Positions 14,151-25,624 of a DNA stretch of 64,000 nucleotides are shown here, one piece after another. Both the position numbers and the translations under genes were made by a program. Origin of the DNA: Lyophyllum atratum (lineage: Eukaryota > Basidiomycota > Agaricomycetes > Agaricales > Lyophyllaceae). The stretch is taken from contig JACGCN010000007.1 in the NCBI GenBank assembly GCA_014905825.1, forward strand, positions 124,001 to 188,000. The letters are read 5' to 3'. The notes under the pieces are model-generated. The model worked only from the letters and a program-made list of their open reading frames with translations, was not told where the DNA came from and did no database searches. Positions within the stretch are counted from its first letter, which is position 1, and every line of letters begins with the position of its first letter.

Positions 14151-15872
14151 CGACCATGGCATTAAGGTCGCTTTGTGTTCAGCCTCGACGCCCGGCAGAC
14201 ATCCCGGTGCCTCGAAGTTCCAGAATTATACGACCGTCAACGAATCTCTTATAAAAGTCTGCATGGGCAGAACCCTACCATCTTGTGTGTCACGACGGTG
14301 CGCCCATCCGCCAGCGAAGCTACGAAGTCTTCCTCGTGGTGCACCTCTCTTTGCATTGTAAGTCATCTCATCGCCCCACACCTTTTTCTCGCTGCTAATG
14401 ACCGTCTTGCAGCATTTTCCTCCTCAGCGTCTACTTCCATGCTCAAGGACGACAGCAAGATAATTCCCCACCCAGAACTCCTTCGTTGTAAGACCTGACG
14501 TATAAACCCAGCCTAGTCTTTTACCGCATCTGGCCATCCTTCCTCCTCTGGGCTCTCGACAGATTCCTTCGCATCCTTCGCGTCCTCGCTTTCAACCCCA
14601 GCCCCTTGAAATGCCAGAAGACATCGGAGTTAGGCCTCTCGTCTCTCGATGTCCTCTCCCCCAACTTCCTCCGCGTGACCGTCCCCGCTCCGCGCCACTT
14701 TCACTGGCTGCCAGAACAAAGCACCTTTTTCATCTTCCCCGGTATATCCCGATGTCCTCTCCCCCAGCTTCCTCCGCGTGACCGTCCTCGCTCCGCGCCA
14801 CTTTCACTGGCTGCCAGGACAAAGCACCTTCCTCATCTTCCCCGGTATATCCGCCTCCCCTCGCGAGTCGCATCCATTCACCATCATGGCCATCGATGAC
14901 GGCGAAAGCAAACTGGCCGATGGCAAACCTCCCGCTGACACAGGTCGAAGCCTGGTGTTCCTTGTGCGCGTAAGGCAGGGACTCACACGGCGGTTGTTAG
15001 ACAGCGCTAGCACGTCTCAAAGCAGCCCTTTGAAGGTCGTTCTGGATGGACCGTATAGCTCTCCGCCCATGCTCGTAGGGTACGGAACCGCTATTTTGAT
15101 CGCTGGTGAGCCACACCTTGTTCTTCATGTTCAGCAGCCGGATGCTGATGTTACTGTAGGTGGATCTGGTGTGGTCTTCACGCTCCCTCTGCTCCTTGAT
15201 CTCCTCCTGTACATGAGTCTCTTATCATACTTGACTTGCGTTAACCATACTCCCTGCAGCCGATCAAAGAGAAGTAACCCGGCCTGTTGCACGCGAATTG
15301 TCTTTATATGGGCGATCAGGGATATCGGTATGTGCAACCCCCTCTCCTTCTTGTTATCTCAATCTGACGTGCGTCAATTTCTACGGTGCAGAACACATCA
15401 ACTGGATATCTGAATCAATCCGCCGAGCTCTGCAGGGCGTCCCCTCGTCCGTGATCGTTCACATCCGCGCCTTCGTCACTGCAGTAGCCGACGATGTTCA
15501 GGCATGGGACGATGTCTCCCCAGCCACCAGCAGCACCTCCGCTGTCAACGACACTGGAATGAAAGCCGGGAGCAGCAGCCCCGTCTCTTCATCCGATCCA
15601 CAGCTCCCCGATACCGAAATCATGAAAGTCCAGTCTGGACGGCCTAATTTGAGCAAGATTTTGGACGAGGAGATCTTGTGTGCCGGTGGACCGATATCTG
15701 TCAACGGTGGGTGTTTGATTGCCTGAAATGGGATTGCGGGATTGAACCGTGGTTTAGTTTGTGGGACGCATGCGTTGACGAATGCTGTTAGGAATGCATT
15801 GCGTCGTCCGCGGGTTCTCAGAGGTGGATCCACAATTACCTTGCACGTTGAGGGCCTTTGGAGGCGCGGTGA
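14151..15872 (+). pseudogene. Broken ferric reductase (FRE) paralogue
   Basis: This is a relic of a ferric/cupric reductase paralogous to the intact gene that starts at 16695. The N-terminal membrane half is missing. What remains begins with the last heme helix (RSYEVFLVVHL, then LSVYFHAQG after an intron near 14360-14412). Next come the segment PSLVFYRIWPSFLLWALDRFLR, the FAD-binding motif HPFTI (about 14875), the NAD(P)H-binding GGSGVVFTLPLLLDL (15160-15205), and the terminal block VCGTHALTNAV. A 103-bp tandem duplication (14648-14853) repeats the VLSPxFLRVTV segment and shifts the frame. Splice sites downstream (donor GTGAGC near 15105, GTATGT near 15330, GTGGGT near 15710) look usable, so the decay is recent. 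No start codon or first membrane helices are found upstream. Confidence 0.8.
14648..14853 (+). repeat. 103-bp direct tandem duplication, two units
   Basis: Units at 14648-14750 and 14751-14853 differ at only a few positions. The period of 103 is not a multiple of three, so the second unit shifts the reading frame of the ferric reductase relic at the FAD-binding domain. Confidence 0.9.
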
Positions 15873-16694
15873 GTATTATCCACCCTTTGTTCCAGCTTTC
15901 CATGACGTCGAGGGCAGTGAGATGCAAAACACGCTTCAAACGTCTTCCGCACAATTTTCTTACCTTCATGCCCTGTCTCCGATTCGTCCAATCACTATGC
16001 TTCTTCGTTATATACGTCGTCGTTGAGAAGATCTTCCATATATTTCTCCATTGATTAGCGTCAACTGACTTGTCGTCCGGCCCCACGTTCAGCGAAGTTT
16101 GCCAAGCCAATATGCTCCAGCTTCTGCCATTCACGTCACTCTTGATTGGTTCTATTTTTTCTCTTACCGTGTGTACATGCGGTCGTCGGGCGACATTCCA
16201 TGACTTCCTGCCGGTACTGGAGATGTCATCGGGGACGTGAAGGTGCATGCATTGCCGTCCAAACTGCCAGCTCGCGCGAAAATCCAGGCCTGCATCCCCA
16301 TCCAAGCAGCAAACATAAGGCGTCGAACATTGTGGTCCACAAATAAGAGCGCACACATGCCTAATGGCCATGTCCCTTTCTCAAGGTGTGGTGCCGCGAG
16401 GCAATCACGATGGTACTCCAAAAATAATTTTAGGGAGGCGATAAGATGGGAGGATGTCTAATCTGATTAAAGATGGCCTATCAGATACTTAAGGGCCATC
16501 GAAATGCAGGGGCCAGTGAGTTTTACGGCAGCCATTACTGGTCTGGACTGCACTCTTGAAACCTTCTCCCGTCTCACACGCATCGAATACCATGTCGTCG
16601 GATTCTCAAACCTTACTCCTGTACCACGATGCTGCACGATTCGCGTATATAACCGAGGGCTCCCCAGCATTGTTCAACCTCGACATCCCCAATT
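15873..16694. other. Intergenic upstream of the ferric reductase
   Basis: About 820 bp with no supported gene. A 205-codon minus-strand frame crosses this stretch and the relic to its left but resembles nothing and is antisense to the relic. The right end presumably carries the ferric reductase promoter. Confidence 0.45.
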
Positions 16695-19148
16695 ATGGCT
16701 TCCCCCGTCTCTAGCGACCCATTCACCCCAGACAAAATTATTGCCATCACTAAGGCCTCGCAGACTCCTGACCCCGATAGGGCTATCCGCGTAGCACAGG
16801 CCGTCAACTATCCCATCAATGCATGGATCTGTGTTGGGGCCTTCATTGCATTCGTCTCGGCTTGCCACTTTCTTGCGCTTATATACCGCATTACGCGTTC
16901 CAAAAAAGATCGAAAGCCCACCTCTGCTCGTGGTGCGGTCTCCCTTTACAGGCTATCATCGGCGACTATAAATGCTTTCCGGGCTATCATTTTTCGGTAC
17001 ACGGTTCCTATCGGAAACTCATACACCCTCAATGTCGCTGAAGTCTTCTTGACCGCCGCGTACACGACACTGATATTTGTATGGTCGTTAGTCAACAGTG
17101 CGTAATGTTGCTGCCTCTTTCACCCTATTAGTATCCGAAAATGACCTTATTTTGTAGCCACGTCAAAGAAAGGAGTCAAATATGATCCAAAATATTGGGG
17201 AAACATCGCCGGCAACTTGGCCTCTGCTCAACTTCCGCTGATGACGGCACTTGGTACCAAGAATAACATTATCTCTTGTGAGTAATCTATATCATCTGAT
17301 GACGACTAGCTAATTCCTATCGAAGTCCTTACCGGTGTAAGCTTTGATAAGGTAAACATCCAAGTCCCTCGCCGCGCAGCATAACCATCAACAATTAAAC
17401 CTCCTTCATAGCTGAATTATCTGCATGGTATGACCGCACGCGTTCTTTGTGTCTTGCTTTGGGTTCATGCTGCAGGACGAGTGAGTCATTCCTGTCACCG
17501 CGATTAAATCACGGCGAACTCAACCCTTCCATAGATTAAAGTTGGGTTCGTGATTCACGGTATTCAATCAATTCATTGTTGACCTCTCGACCTCTTAGAA
17601 TGACGGGAAGCTTTGCCTGGTCTCTCCCTTGGATCCAATGCGGCGTCGTGGGATCGGTCGCACTCACAATCTTGTGCATCGTGTCTATCCGGCCATTGCG
17701 AGACCGCAATTACGAGATCTTCCTTGTTGTCCATTTCTTCATGGCGTTGTGCGTTCTCTGACCGACGACTCCATGCCAAAAAATGACTCCCTATCTCCTC
17801 ATAGCATAACACTCCTCGCAGGATACTTCCATGCCCAAGGCATCTTGTAGGTCTCACCGATCCCTTCCAACAGCGAGGCTCATGAGTAACACGTAGAGTC
17901 GGGTATTACGTCTGGCCCGCGTTTCTCATCTGGGGCCTCGATCGGGGCATGCGGTTTATCCGCATCTTGGTATACAATGCCGGATACTTCAGGAAAGGCT
18001 CCGCCGAGCAAGTAGGCTGCGTCGACGTGCTTTCGCCGCACTTTGCGCGTATAACGGTTCACCGACCAGCTCACATGCACTGGCGGCCTGGACAGAGTGT
18101 ATACCTAACCATACCCAGCGCATCTGCCTCCCCCTTCGAAGCCCACCCCTTTACCATCTCTACGATTGACATCCCCCCCGAAACTCCTAACGCCTTAGAG
18201 AAAGATGATGGCTCGCAAGAATCGTCCGAACATGCTGGGACGGTAACGAAGAAGCTTGTATTCCTCGTCCGCGTGCGATCTGGCTTCACTAAGCGCCTGC
18301 TGAAAGCTGCTGAAAAGGATTCAGCGATGAAGGTAATTCTCGATGGACCTTATAGTTCGCCGCCGCTTCTCCGAGGATTCGAGACCGTGGTGTTGATTGC
18401 TGGTGAGGATTCAGCTCTTCCATCTATGGTGACCATCACTGACCCAGGTGGTGTATACAGGGGGGTCAGGGGTAGCGTTTACCCTTCCGCTTCTTCTCGA
18501 CTTGATCCAGTACGCTCCTTCTATCAGCCGAGCTTTCCGTATCTGACCGGCAGGTACACTAGCCGTGCGAAGAGGGATAAAACCGAATGCACTAGAGTGG
18601 TGTTCTTATGGGCAGCTCGCGACGCTAGTAAGTGCAGTTGTCGTATGCCGAGCACATCTCTAAAATTTATTCCACTAGGCCACATTGAATGGATCGCGGA
18701 CCAACTCGTTCCCGCAATTGCAGAGGTATCGCCCAAAATCAGCCTCAGTGTCCGCGTCTACGTGACGGCAGTCGTGGAGGATGCTCAGTCATGGGACGAC
18801 GATTCGGCCGAAGGAGACGAAGAAATCAAAGCGGGAGACGACACAACCAAAGCCAAAGGATTGAAATATCCCGGGCTACAAATTGAGAAAGGCAGGCCTG
18901 ATTTAAAGCGGCTTGTTGACGACGAGGTCCGCCAGGCAAATGGCGCCATCTCGGTCAATGGTATGGTCTTCCTATGGCTTGTTGAGGTCGACGTTGATAA
19001 ATTTATAGTTTGCGGTACACACGCACTAGCGAATGCTGTGAAAACCGCTTTGCGCCCTGCTCGGTTCGTCGATGTTCTAAGAGGAGGCCCTACGGTCACT
19101 CTTCACGTCGAGTCCTTTGGAAATACGGTACGACTGCAAACAAGATGA
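16695..19148 (+). CDS. Ferric reductase transmembrane component (FRE family)
   Basis: This predicted plasma-membrane flavocytochrome moves electrons from NADPH through FAD and two hemes to extracellular Fe(III) or Cu(II). It starts at 16695 (MASPVSSDPFTPDK), followed by a first membrane helix (AWICVGAFIAFVSACHFLAL). Heme histidine pairs are visible: H-x13-H in LHGMTARVLCVLLWVHAAG (about 17415-17470), and VVHFFMA with GYFHAQG (about 17727-17845). The FAD motif is EAHPFTI (about 18140). The nucleotide site is GGGSGVAFTLPLLLDL, seen only when an intron ends at the AG just before GGGGGGTCAG near 18460. The end carries VCGTHALANAV. Eleven or so introns join in frame with GT-AG ends, including one whose donor GTTCGT is weak (near 17537). 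It looks intact. The final residues after the last GT are uncertain. The relic upstream is its tandem paralogue. Confidence 0.85.
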
Positions 19149-19468
19149 ACGAAATGTTTCTGATATCTCCAATCGTTCAGTGATTCGTACCATTTAAACC
19201 TATTGATGTGGCACTAGGCGTCTATGTCACCTTTGTCAATATGTCATAAATAGAATCTCTGGGTTGGTATCGGTTGGAAGAAAGTCCACTTGAAGCTTAT
19301 GGCGGCTATCTGGGAAAGACTGGGATGACTGACTTTGACTCTGAGCGGCTGAAGCCTGATGTTGGTTTCCCCAAGATTTACGATCATGATGAGATTAGAT
19401 GTCGATCGGATCGATCGATACGAATACGCAAATTTGCGGGCCGCCGGTAACACACTCTATTCCATACC
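19149..19468. other. Intergenic, ferric reductase to ribokinase
   Basis: 320 bp between two plus-strand genes; nothing recognisable. Confidence 0.4.
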
Positions 19469-20805
19469 ATGTCCAAGCCTCGCAGCAGATGTGCAATCCG
19501 TGGCTCCATCAGTGAGTGAACCCAATTGCGTATGCCATGTCAGAATCTAAGCGAGTCCCCAGATAACGACGAATACTTCTACGGTTAGTTGTCGTACCTG
19601 TCGTGCCTAGCTATAGTCGCTGAATTTCAATTCCGCTACCTACACCGAATAGTGAAATCCATCGCTCGTCCTGGAGAAACCATATCTTCGTCTCGCTACG
19701 AGCAACGCGTTGGCGGGAAGGGAGTCAATCAAGCCATTGCCATCACTCAGGCCGGAGGAACAGCCGACTTCTATGGCACGATAGGGAAGGATGGCTTATG
19801 GGTTAAAGACACCGTCGCGAAATTCGGCTTAGACAACAGCCGAATCCTTGTTTCCGACGTATGTCTACCACCCACTCTTTGTTCTATCACGCTCCATCGA
19901 ATGCACGTCAGGTTCCAATAGGCCGAGCCTTGATTCAGGTCGCAGAGAGCGGCGAGAATAGTATCAGTGTGTTATGGCTCCTGTACAACTCGGACCTCGC
20001 TAACCATCCCAATTCGTTCTTCAGTACTCTTCCCCGGTGCAAATCACAGTCGACTCCACGAAGAGACATGGGCGGGCCGCGGCTCCGATTACGACTTTCC
20101 GGAGTCCACTCACCTCCTACTCCAAAACGAGGTTCACTTCGAATCAACTCTCTACGCGCTCAATAACTCAAAGAACACAACGACCATCTACAATCCATCT
20201 CCTGTACCTTCTACTGACCAGATCAAAGACTTTCCCTGGAGCAAGGTCGATTGGCTGGTCGTCAACGAGGGTGAAGCCGAAGACCTATACAATGCTCTTT
20301 GCGACCCAGAGGGGCATCATACACATCCAAAATCCGGCGCGCCAAGGTCTCACCGCGAGCTCCTTTCCATTCTCTCGGCACAGCCTGCATTTGCAACGAC
20401 AAACATCATCTGCACCCTCGGAAAGGACGGCGTATTGGCGTTCATCCCATCTTTCCATCGACCCAAGACAGCACACGAAGCCCCCTCCTTTATGCATTTC
20501 CCTGCGGCCACACTCCATGGCACCATCCGAGACACAACTGGGGCAGGGGACTGCTTCACGGGCTATTTCGTTCAAGGTTTGATGCAGTTTGGTCCGCACG
20601 CCAGGGTCGGACGTGAAATTCGAGAGCAGGACATCGCGAAGATATTGAAGATCTGCGTGCAGGTAGAAGTGATCGATCTTCTTCATCTTATCACGACTCA
20701 TCATATATACTCTATTAATAGGCGGCAGGAATGTGCGTCGAGAGACAGGGCACGATTGACAGTATACCCACAAGATCCGAGGTGGAGGCAAGAATGTCTG
20801 CTTAG
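19469..20805 (+). CDS. Ribokinase (PfkB family)
   Basis: Ribokinase phosphorylates D-ribose to ribose-5-phosphate for the pentose phosphate pathway. The start at 19469 begins MSKPRSRCAIRGSI; two short introns then join NDEYFY and VKSIARPGETISS, the usual ribokinase N-terminus. The substrate motif is GGKGVNQA (about 19710). Further exons give VPIGRALIQVAESGENSI and LFPGANHS. The C-terminal signature DTTGAGDCFTGYF (about 20535) contains the anion hole and the catalytic Asp. A last intron after KICVQ leads to AAGMCVERQGTIDSIPTRSE and stop at 20805, the standard ribokinase ending. Five introns are implied and all core motifs are intact. Nothing in the context suggests co-regulation. Confidence 0.9.
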
Positions 20806-20946
20806 CAAGGTGCCGCATACCGAAGAGATTATATACACAATACCAGATAGCAATTCCCAGATGCTTATACCAACTCATAACTATTCCGCATCAATCACCT
20901 TCCCAATGAATGTGCATTCTTCCAGTATCCTGTTCCATCCCGTCGC

Positions 20947-21708
20947 CTACTTCGAGAAATCCCTGTGAAGGGCAAACAACCTCAACTCTAAACGGGGAAC
21001 CTCAGCCAGCACCTTAGCGCTCCATGGCGTTGATATAGCCTCTGTGAATGAGGGCTCCTTGGTATAAGCATCGCTTTCCCAGTCGTAAAGAGCGACGTAG
21101 GGAAACGCGACTGCCAGAGAGGTCGGGTCCGCCTTTCCTGCGAGCTCGACCTCACTGACAAGCTTGTATCTCCGGGCGCGAATAAAGCCAGGGACCTTCG
21201 ACATGAGTCCCAAGTGCTCCTCCTCATACCACTTATTAAAGTCCTCCTCTTTATCTGGCGAGGGTGCCATGCCGACGACGAGGGTGAACTTGGACGGTAA
21301 AGCCGTGGCGCCGACATCGGGGTTCTGAACCGTCGCGATGCGATTGTAGATTCCGCGATGAAGGGTAGCGAGGCGCGAGATGATGGATTTCTCATTAGCG
21401 GATGCATTGACGCCGAGCGATCTGTACGCATCGCTTTGGAGGACATCAGGGGTCGTGACGTCGTATGTGGCTAGCCAGGAAGGGGGTTTCCCGTCGGTCG
21501 CTTTGTAGCGTATGGCGGTCGAGATGCCGGGCACGGTCAGTCGAGCAGGAGCATGCTCGTTGTCGTACCAGTCTGGCGGTGTGAATCAGTTTCAATCAGC
21601 CTTGGATCTCAGATCATATAGCTCACCATTGAAATCTCCTTCAGTGACGTCTGGACCGCACTCCCCATAGACGAAGAGGAGACCGTTGTCAACATCTTGT
21701 GAAGGCAT
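20947..21708 (-). CDS. EthD-like dimeric alpha/beta-barrel protein
   Basis: A protein of roughly 235 residues from two exons. Exon 1 starts at 21708 (MPSQDVDNGLLFVYGECGPDV). The intron (GTGAGC to CCGCCAG, about 21570-21625) joins DFN to DWYDNEHAPARLTVPGIS. The protein has two half-barrel repeats: DWYDNEHAPARLTVPG near the N-terminus and KWYEEEHLGLMSKVPGF further on. Each has the W-Y-x-x-E-H pattern of EthD/ferredoxin-like dimeric barrel proteins. These are common in Agaricomycetes and generally uncharacterised; some relatives handle small aromatic or polyketide compounds, but I do not infer a substrate. It ends HRDFSK. A broken paralogue lies just upstream on the same strand, at 22224-22955. 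It converges with the ribokinase gene, with 141 bp between their stops. Confidence 0.75.
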
Positions 21709-22223
21709 ATCTGGGAAGGTATCAACTGAAGCTTCGAGTCGTGGAAGCCGCTCTTTATACGATCGAAGCCAATGCGTGAAAGGTCCTCTGAGTCTGAATG
21801 AGCAGATCACATAGGAGATCACAGGACGGTGACAGGTGGTTCAAAAATAGATCTACATAACACACATGATCCCATGCCGACTAATCGGATTGTCCAGATT
21901 CATGCTACTGTGATAGAGCGATGAGATTGAACGGTACGTGAGATGTAGAGAGGGTTATCCCGAGTCAGCATGGCCTCTGGGTGGCCAAGTTCTTTGTATC
22001 ATTTAGCATGCTTACAGAGCCAAGTTACTTGAGGTCACTGAAACCCCTTCTCACCAGCTTCTTCGGCTCCAAGTTCCCGTTTAAACTAGGATGCAGGTTA
22101 CGGGACGCTCATTCGGAGAGCACTTGGCTTGGGTCCACATACAACTACTGTTCTAATGGTCATCGGTGAGAGAAGCCCGTACTACACTCCCTCCCCCACC
22201 TTTCACCCTCCGCTTTCAGCCAC
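21709..22223. other. Intergenic between the EthD-like paralogues
   Basis: About 515 bp with no supported gene; it holds the promoter side of the intact copy. Confidence 0.45.
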
Positions 22224-22955
22224 CTACTTTGAAAAACTCTTGTAAAGCGCGAAATGCCTCCCCTCCGCACTCCTCAGCCCAGCCCGCACCTTAGCGGACC
22301 ACGGCGTCGACGTAGCCGCCTTGTGTCCGGGTTCATCAGCGTACCCATCGTTCTCCCAATCATACAGCGTGATATAGGGGAAGACCGCGAGAGGTGCGTC
22401 CACGTCGGCCTTTCCACCCAGCTCCACGCTGCTGACAAGCTTGTATCACCGAGCGCGTATGAACCCAGGGACCTTCGACATGAGTCTCAAGTGTTCTTCC
22501 TCGTACCACCTATTGACCTCTTCCTCCTTATCCGGCGAGGGGTCCACGCCCACCACTAGGGTGGGTCACAGTCGGGGTTGCGCACGGCAGTGAGGCGGGT
22601 ATACATCCGGCGATTGAGGGTGACGAGCCGCGACATGGTGAACTTCTCGCTCTCCGAGGTATTCGCCATGAGTTCTTTGTACTCATCGCTCCCGAAGACA
22701 CCAAGGTTCGCGGTGTCGTAGATCGCTAGCCAGGAAGGCCGCTTTCCGTCTATCGCTTTGTAGCGTATAACTGATGAAGCGCCAGGAAGAGCAAGCCGAG
22801 GAGGGATATCCTCATTATCGCACCAATCTAGATAGCCTCGGCATTGGGTTTCACAATTCATGCGTAAAACACTCACTGTTAAACTCCCTTTCAGTCACAT
22901 CTGGGCCACATTCACAGTAGACAAAGGCAAGACCGTCATCTTCCGGCGCTGGCAT
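22224..22955 (-). pseudogene. Broken EthD-like paralogue
   Basis: This is a tandem copy of the gene at 20947-21708, starting at 22955 (MPAPEDDGLAFVYCECGPDV). It reads through the same intron position to DWCDNEDIPPRLALPG. The frame is lost after AVRNPDCD (near 22560), where the segment that in the intact copy reads VGATALPSKF is missing and the frame changes. It resumes as TLVVGVDPSPDKEE. A second lesion is a TGA in place of an Arg codon within FIRARxYKLVSS (about 22450). It ends LYKSFSK at 22224, like the intact copy. Two independent lesions make this a pseudogene. The first EH pair has also changed (NED for NEH). Confidence 0.85.
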
Positions 22956-23313
22956 GACTGGAAGGATATCATTGGCGAGAGCCTGACTCGTGCAAGCCCC
23001 TACTTATACGGCCAATGACGTCTGTGTGCTAACTAATATCAATGGTACAGGGTAGGATCACGAAGCAACCAAACCCAAGGATGCAATAGAACAGATTATG
23101 GATAGACCGGGGCGAGAAGTATATCCGTGGCGATTGTTGCACAGCAAAGTGATGGAAGTATGGGGTAACAGTTGATGCAAGCCACGCATGAATGTGGTTC
23201 CAACTTTCGGGGTGTAATGCTGACGAAGCTTGAATGAGATGTGACCTGGATCCGCCTGCCATGAAACGAAGATATCGACTCCATTGCGACCAACGTATAC
23301 ACAGGATGTTCTG
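22956..23313. other. Intergenic between the EthD-like relic and NOC4
   Basis: About 360 bp; no gene recognised. Confidence 0.4.
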
Positions 23314-25550
23314 TCATGCGAATGCCCACAGTTCCTCAACAACATCGCCCGCAATGGCGACATCCTCCTCCTCTCCTTCAGCGGGGGCAGCCTTCACCGC
23401 ACCAGCGATAGGAAACAGCTCCCTACTCTTCCCCAACTCCACAGCCAGTGGAGGCTCCTTCTTAATCTTCCTATTCGCCTCCGTCTCAAACAGCTACAAA
23501 GAACACAATAAGCCCTCCCAAACATCTGCACAATGCACCAAAACCACGTACCGTGCCATAAGTATGATCCAAAAAGTCCTCCATGGCATACCCGGGTTTC
23601 GTGAACGCCTCCGAGAAGATTTTCACAAGCGTCGACACGCCCGAATGGTAATGCAGACGATGCGAAAGGAGCTCCCACAGCGAGCTGAGGTGGGCCTGGG
23701 TGTTCAGGGGGTTCTCCTCCTCCGGGAGGTATGGGTCTATCGCAAATAGTCAGTCAAATTCGGTGAATGAAGAGTAACGGGTACCACACCATTTGAAGGG
23801 TCATCCACGTCAGTGCGGTGGATCATGGCCATGAGCGCGGGATGGCGCTTGAGGACGTTGTAGGTGAAAGGAATGACCATGACAATTGCGGCGGGAGGTG
23901 CATTAAGGGAGAGCCGGGAAAGGCGCTTAATGAAGGATGCGAGGAGGTTGGCAGGAAGGTGCCTGGAGGAAATAATGTAAGAAACAATGTCAGTTGGCAG
24001 ACCGACAGCCAGAGACTCACGTCGAGCTGAGGAAGAGCTCAGTCATCCGGAAAAAGCGGGCTCGGTGTTTGAGATGTAGCACATCGCGGTCGAGGAACGT
24101 GTACAGTCGCGTGTAGAAAGACGGGTAATCGCTGCAGTTATCGTCTCGGTTTAGAAGGTCAGTCCTTAAGTGCAAGGCAACCTCGACTTACAGATTGTAT
24201 TCCTTCATGAGGACGAACAACGCATTGAGCGCCAACAGGCCCACCGCTCCACCTAGAACGCTATCAGCCACGGAAGGCACGGTATAGAGTCTCAGGACGC
24301 ACCATAGTCCACCGAGGCCCCCACCCAGTCCATGACAAGCACCGGCCGCGTCAGATGCGGCATAACCCCCCGATGCATCACATTCAGAGCCCGCATAGCC
24401 AGGGCTTTCCCGCCTCCCTCCGATATCGAAAGTCGAGGAAGCAACATCAGCCACGCCCGAGTGAACACCGCCCTATGTGACGGGAGCGAGTATAGCGATT
24501 GGTGGATCGTCAGCTTGTGCAGCCTTGCCGACGGACCCTGCGGCTTGCCATCCTTCGTCTCCGGCTCCTCGTCGAAGAACTTCCGCCAATCGTCGTCGTC
24601 GTCGTCTTCGTCCTTCTCGTCTTCGTCCTCGGACGACGAGGCCGCCTCTGTGGCGCCCTTCTTGGAAGGCCGTTTGGGTTTGGGAGGCTTGACGCTCATC
24701 TCGGAGACCCACCACGAGTTGAGCTCAGATTTCTCGGTCGGGAATGTGTCGAGACGTTCTAGGAGGGAGAGGAGATTGGGCGCAAGGTTTGGCGCTGTTT
24801 TTGGCGGGGTAGAGTTGAGGAGGGTTCTGCGGGCTTATCAGAATCGGAAAATATCGCGAATGAAAAAGACATACGCTGATTCGCGGAGGAAGAACCACCG
24901 AATGTCGTCGTTGACACTGAACCATGTCTCGTGAAACTGCTGGAGGACATCTGGGTCGATCGTTGTGTCTCCTGAGGTTGGCTTCTCTTGTGGCCGCGAC
25001 GATGGCGGGCACAAGAGAAGGAACGAGACGATTTTGCGAAAATGTGATATGTGGAATTGCGGCTGGGAAGGCGTCGCCTTGGTGTACGACGTCGATAGGT
25101 GTTTTTGCAGTGAAAGCAATATCTGAAGCGAGGAAATCTGTACAATCTTAGAGATAATGCTAGGTACAGTCAATGAAGAGGACTCACCCGCAGCGTTTTT
25201 TCCCCGTCTTTTAGCAGCCCCCCTAGGTAATCGACATAAATATTTAGTCGATCCCATAACCAGGCTTTTACCACCTTTGCCGCATCATCTCCGCCCAATC
25301 CAAGCTTGTCATTTGTGATCACGACAACGAATATCCTGTACAGAGCATAGATGGCTTTCGAAGTGTCTTGAGGATTTTTTGTGGCCACGGCCAAGTCCAG
25401 GAGATCGGCCAAAGGGTTCAACGAGGCATTGCTCGTGACTGCTTGGGTAAGTTCAGCTTCCAGTCGTTGGATCGATTGGTTTGCTGCAGTGGCTGCTTGT
25501 ACCTTTCGCTTCTTGCTGGGCGGAGGCAGAGAACGGATAGGGCCAGCCAT
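23314..25550 (-). CDS. NOC4: Nucleolar complex protein 4 (CBF/Mak21 domain), 40S biogenesis
   Basis: Noc4 (Utp19) works with Nop14 in maturation and export of the small ribosomal subunit in the nucleolus. The start at 25550 (MAGPIRSLPPPSKKRKV) gives an early basic nuclear-localisation stretch; a start nine codons upstream is possible. The middle carries an acidic stretch (SSSEDEDEKDEDDDDDDW) followed by KFFDEEP. The CBF/Mak21-type helical domain includes LNALFVLMKEYNLDYPSFYT, RLYTFLDRDVLHLKHRARFF and LPANLLASFIKRLSRLSL. It ends ELWAFA with stop at 23314. About six introns interrupt it. No lesion was seen. Confidence 0.88.
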
Positions 25551-25624
25551 CGTCGTGAGCGACCAAAGAGAAGCCAAAAAAAGATTTCATTGTCCCTCAG
25601 ATCAAACATGAACATACAACGCGC

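Noticed and set aside
15754..16371. 205-codon minus-strand frame
   Set aside because: Lies antisense to the last exons of the ferric reductase relic and has no family resemblance.
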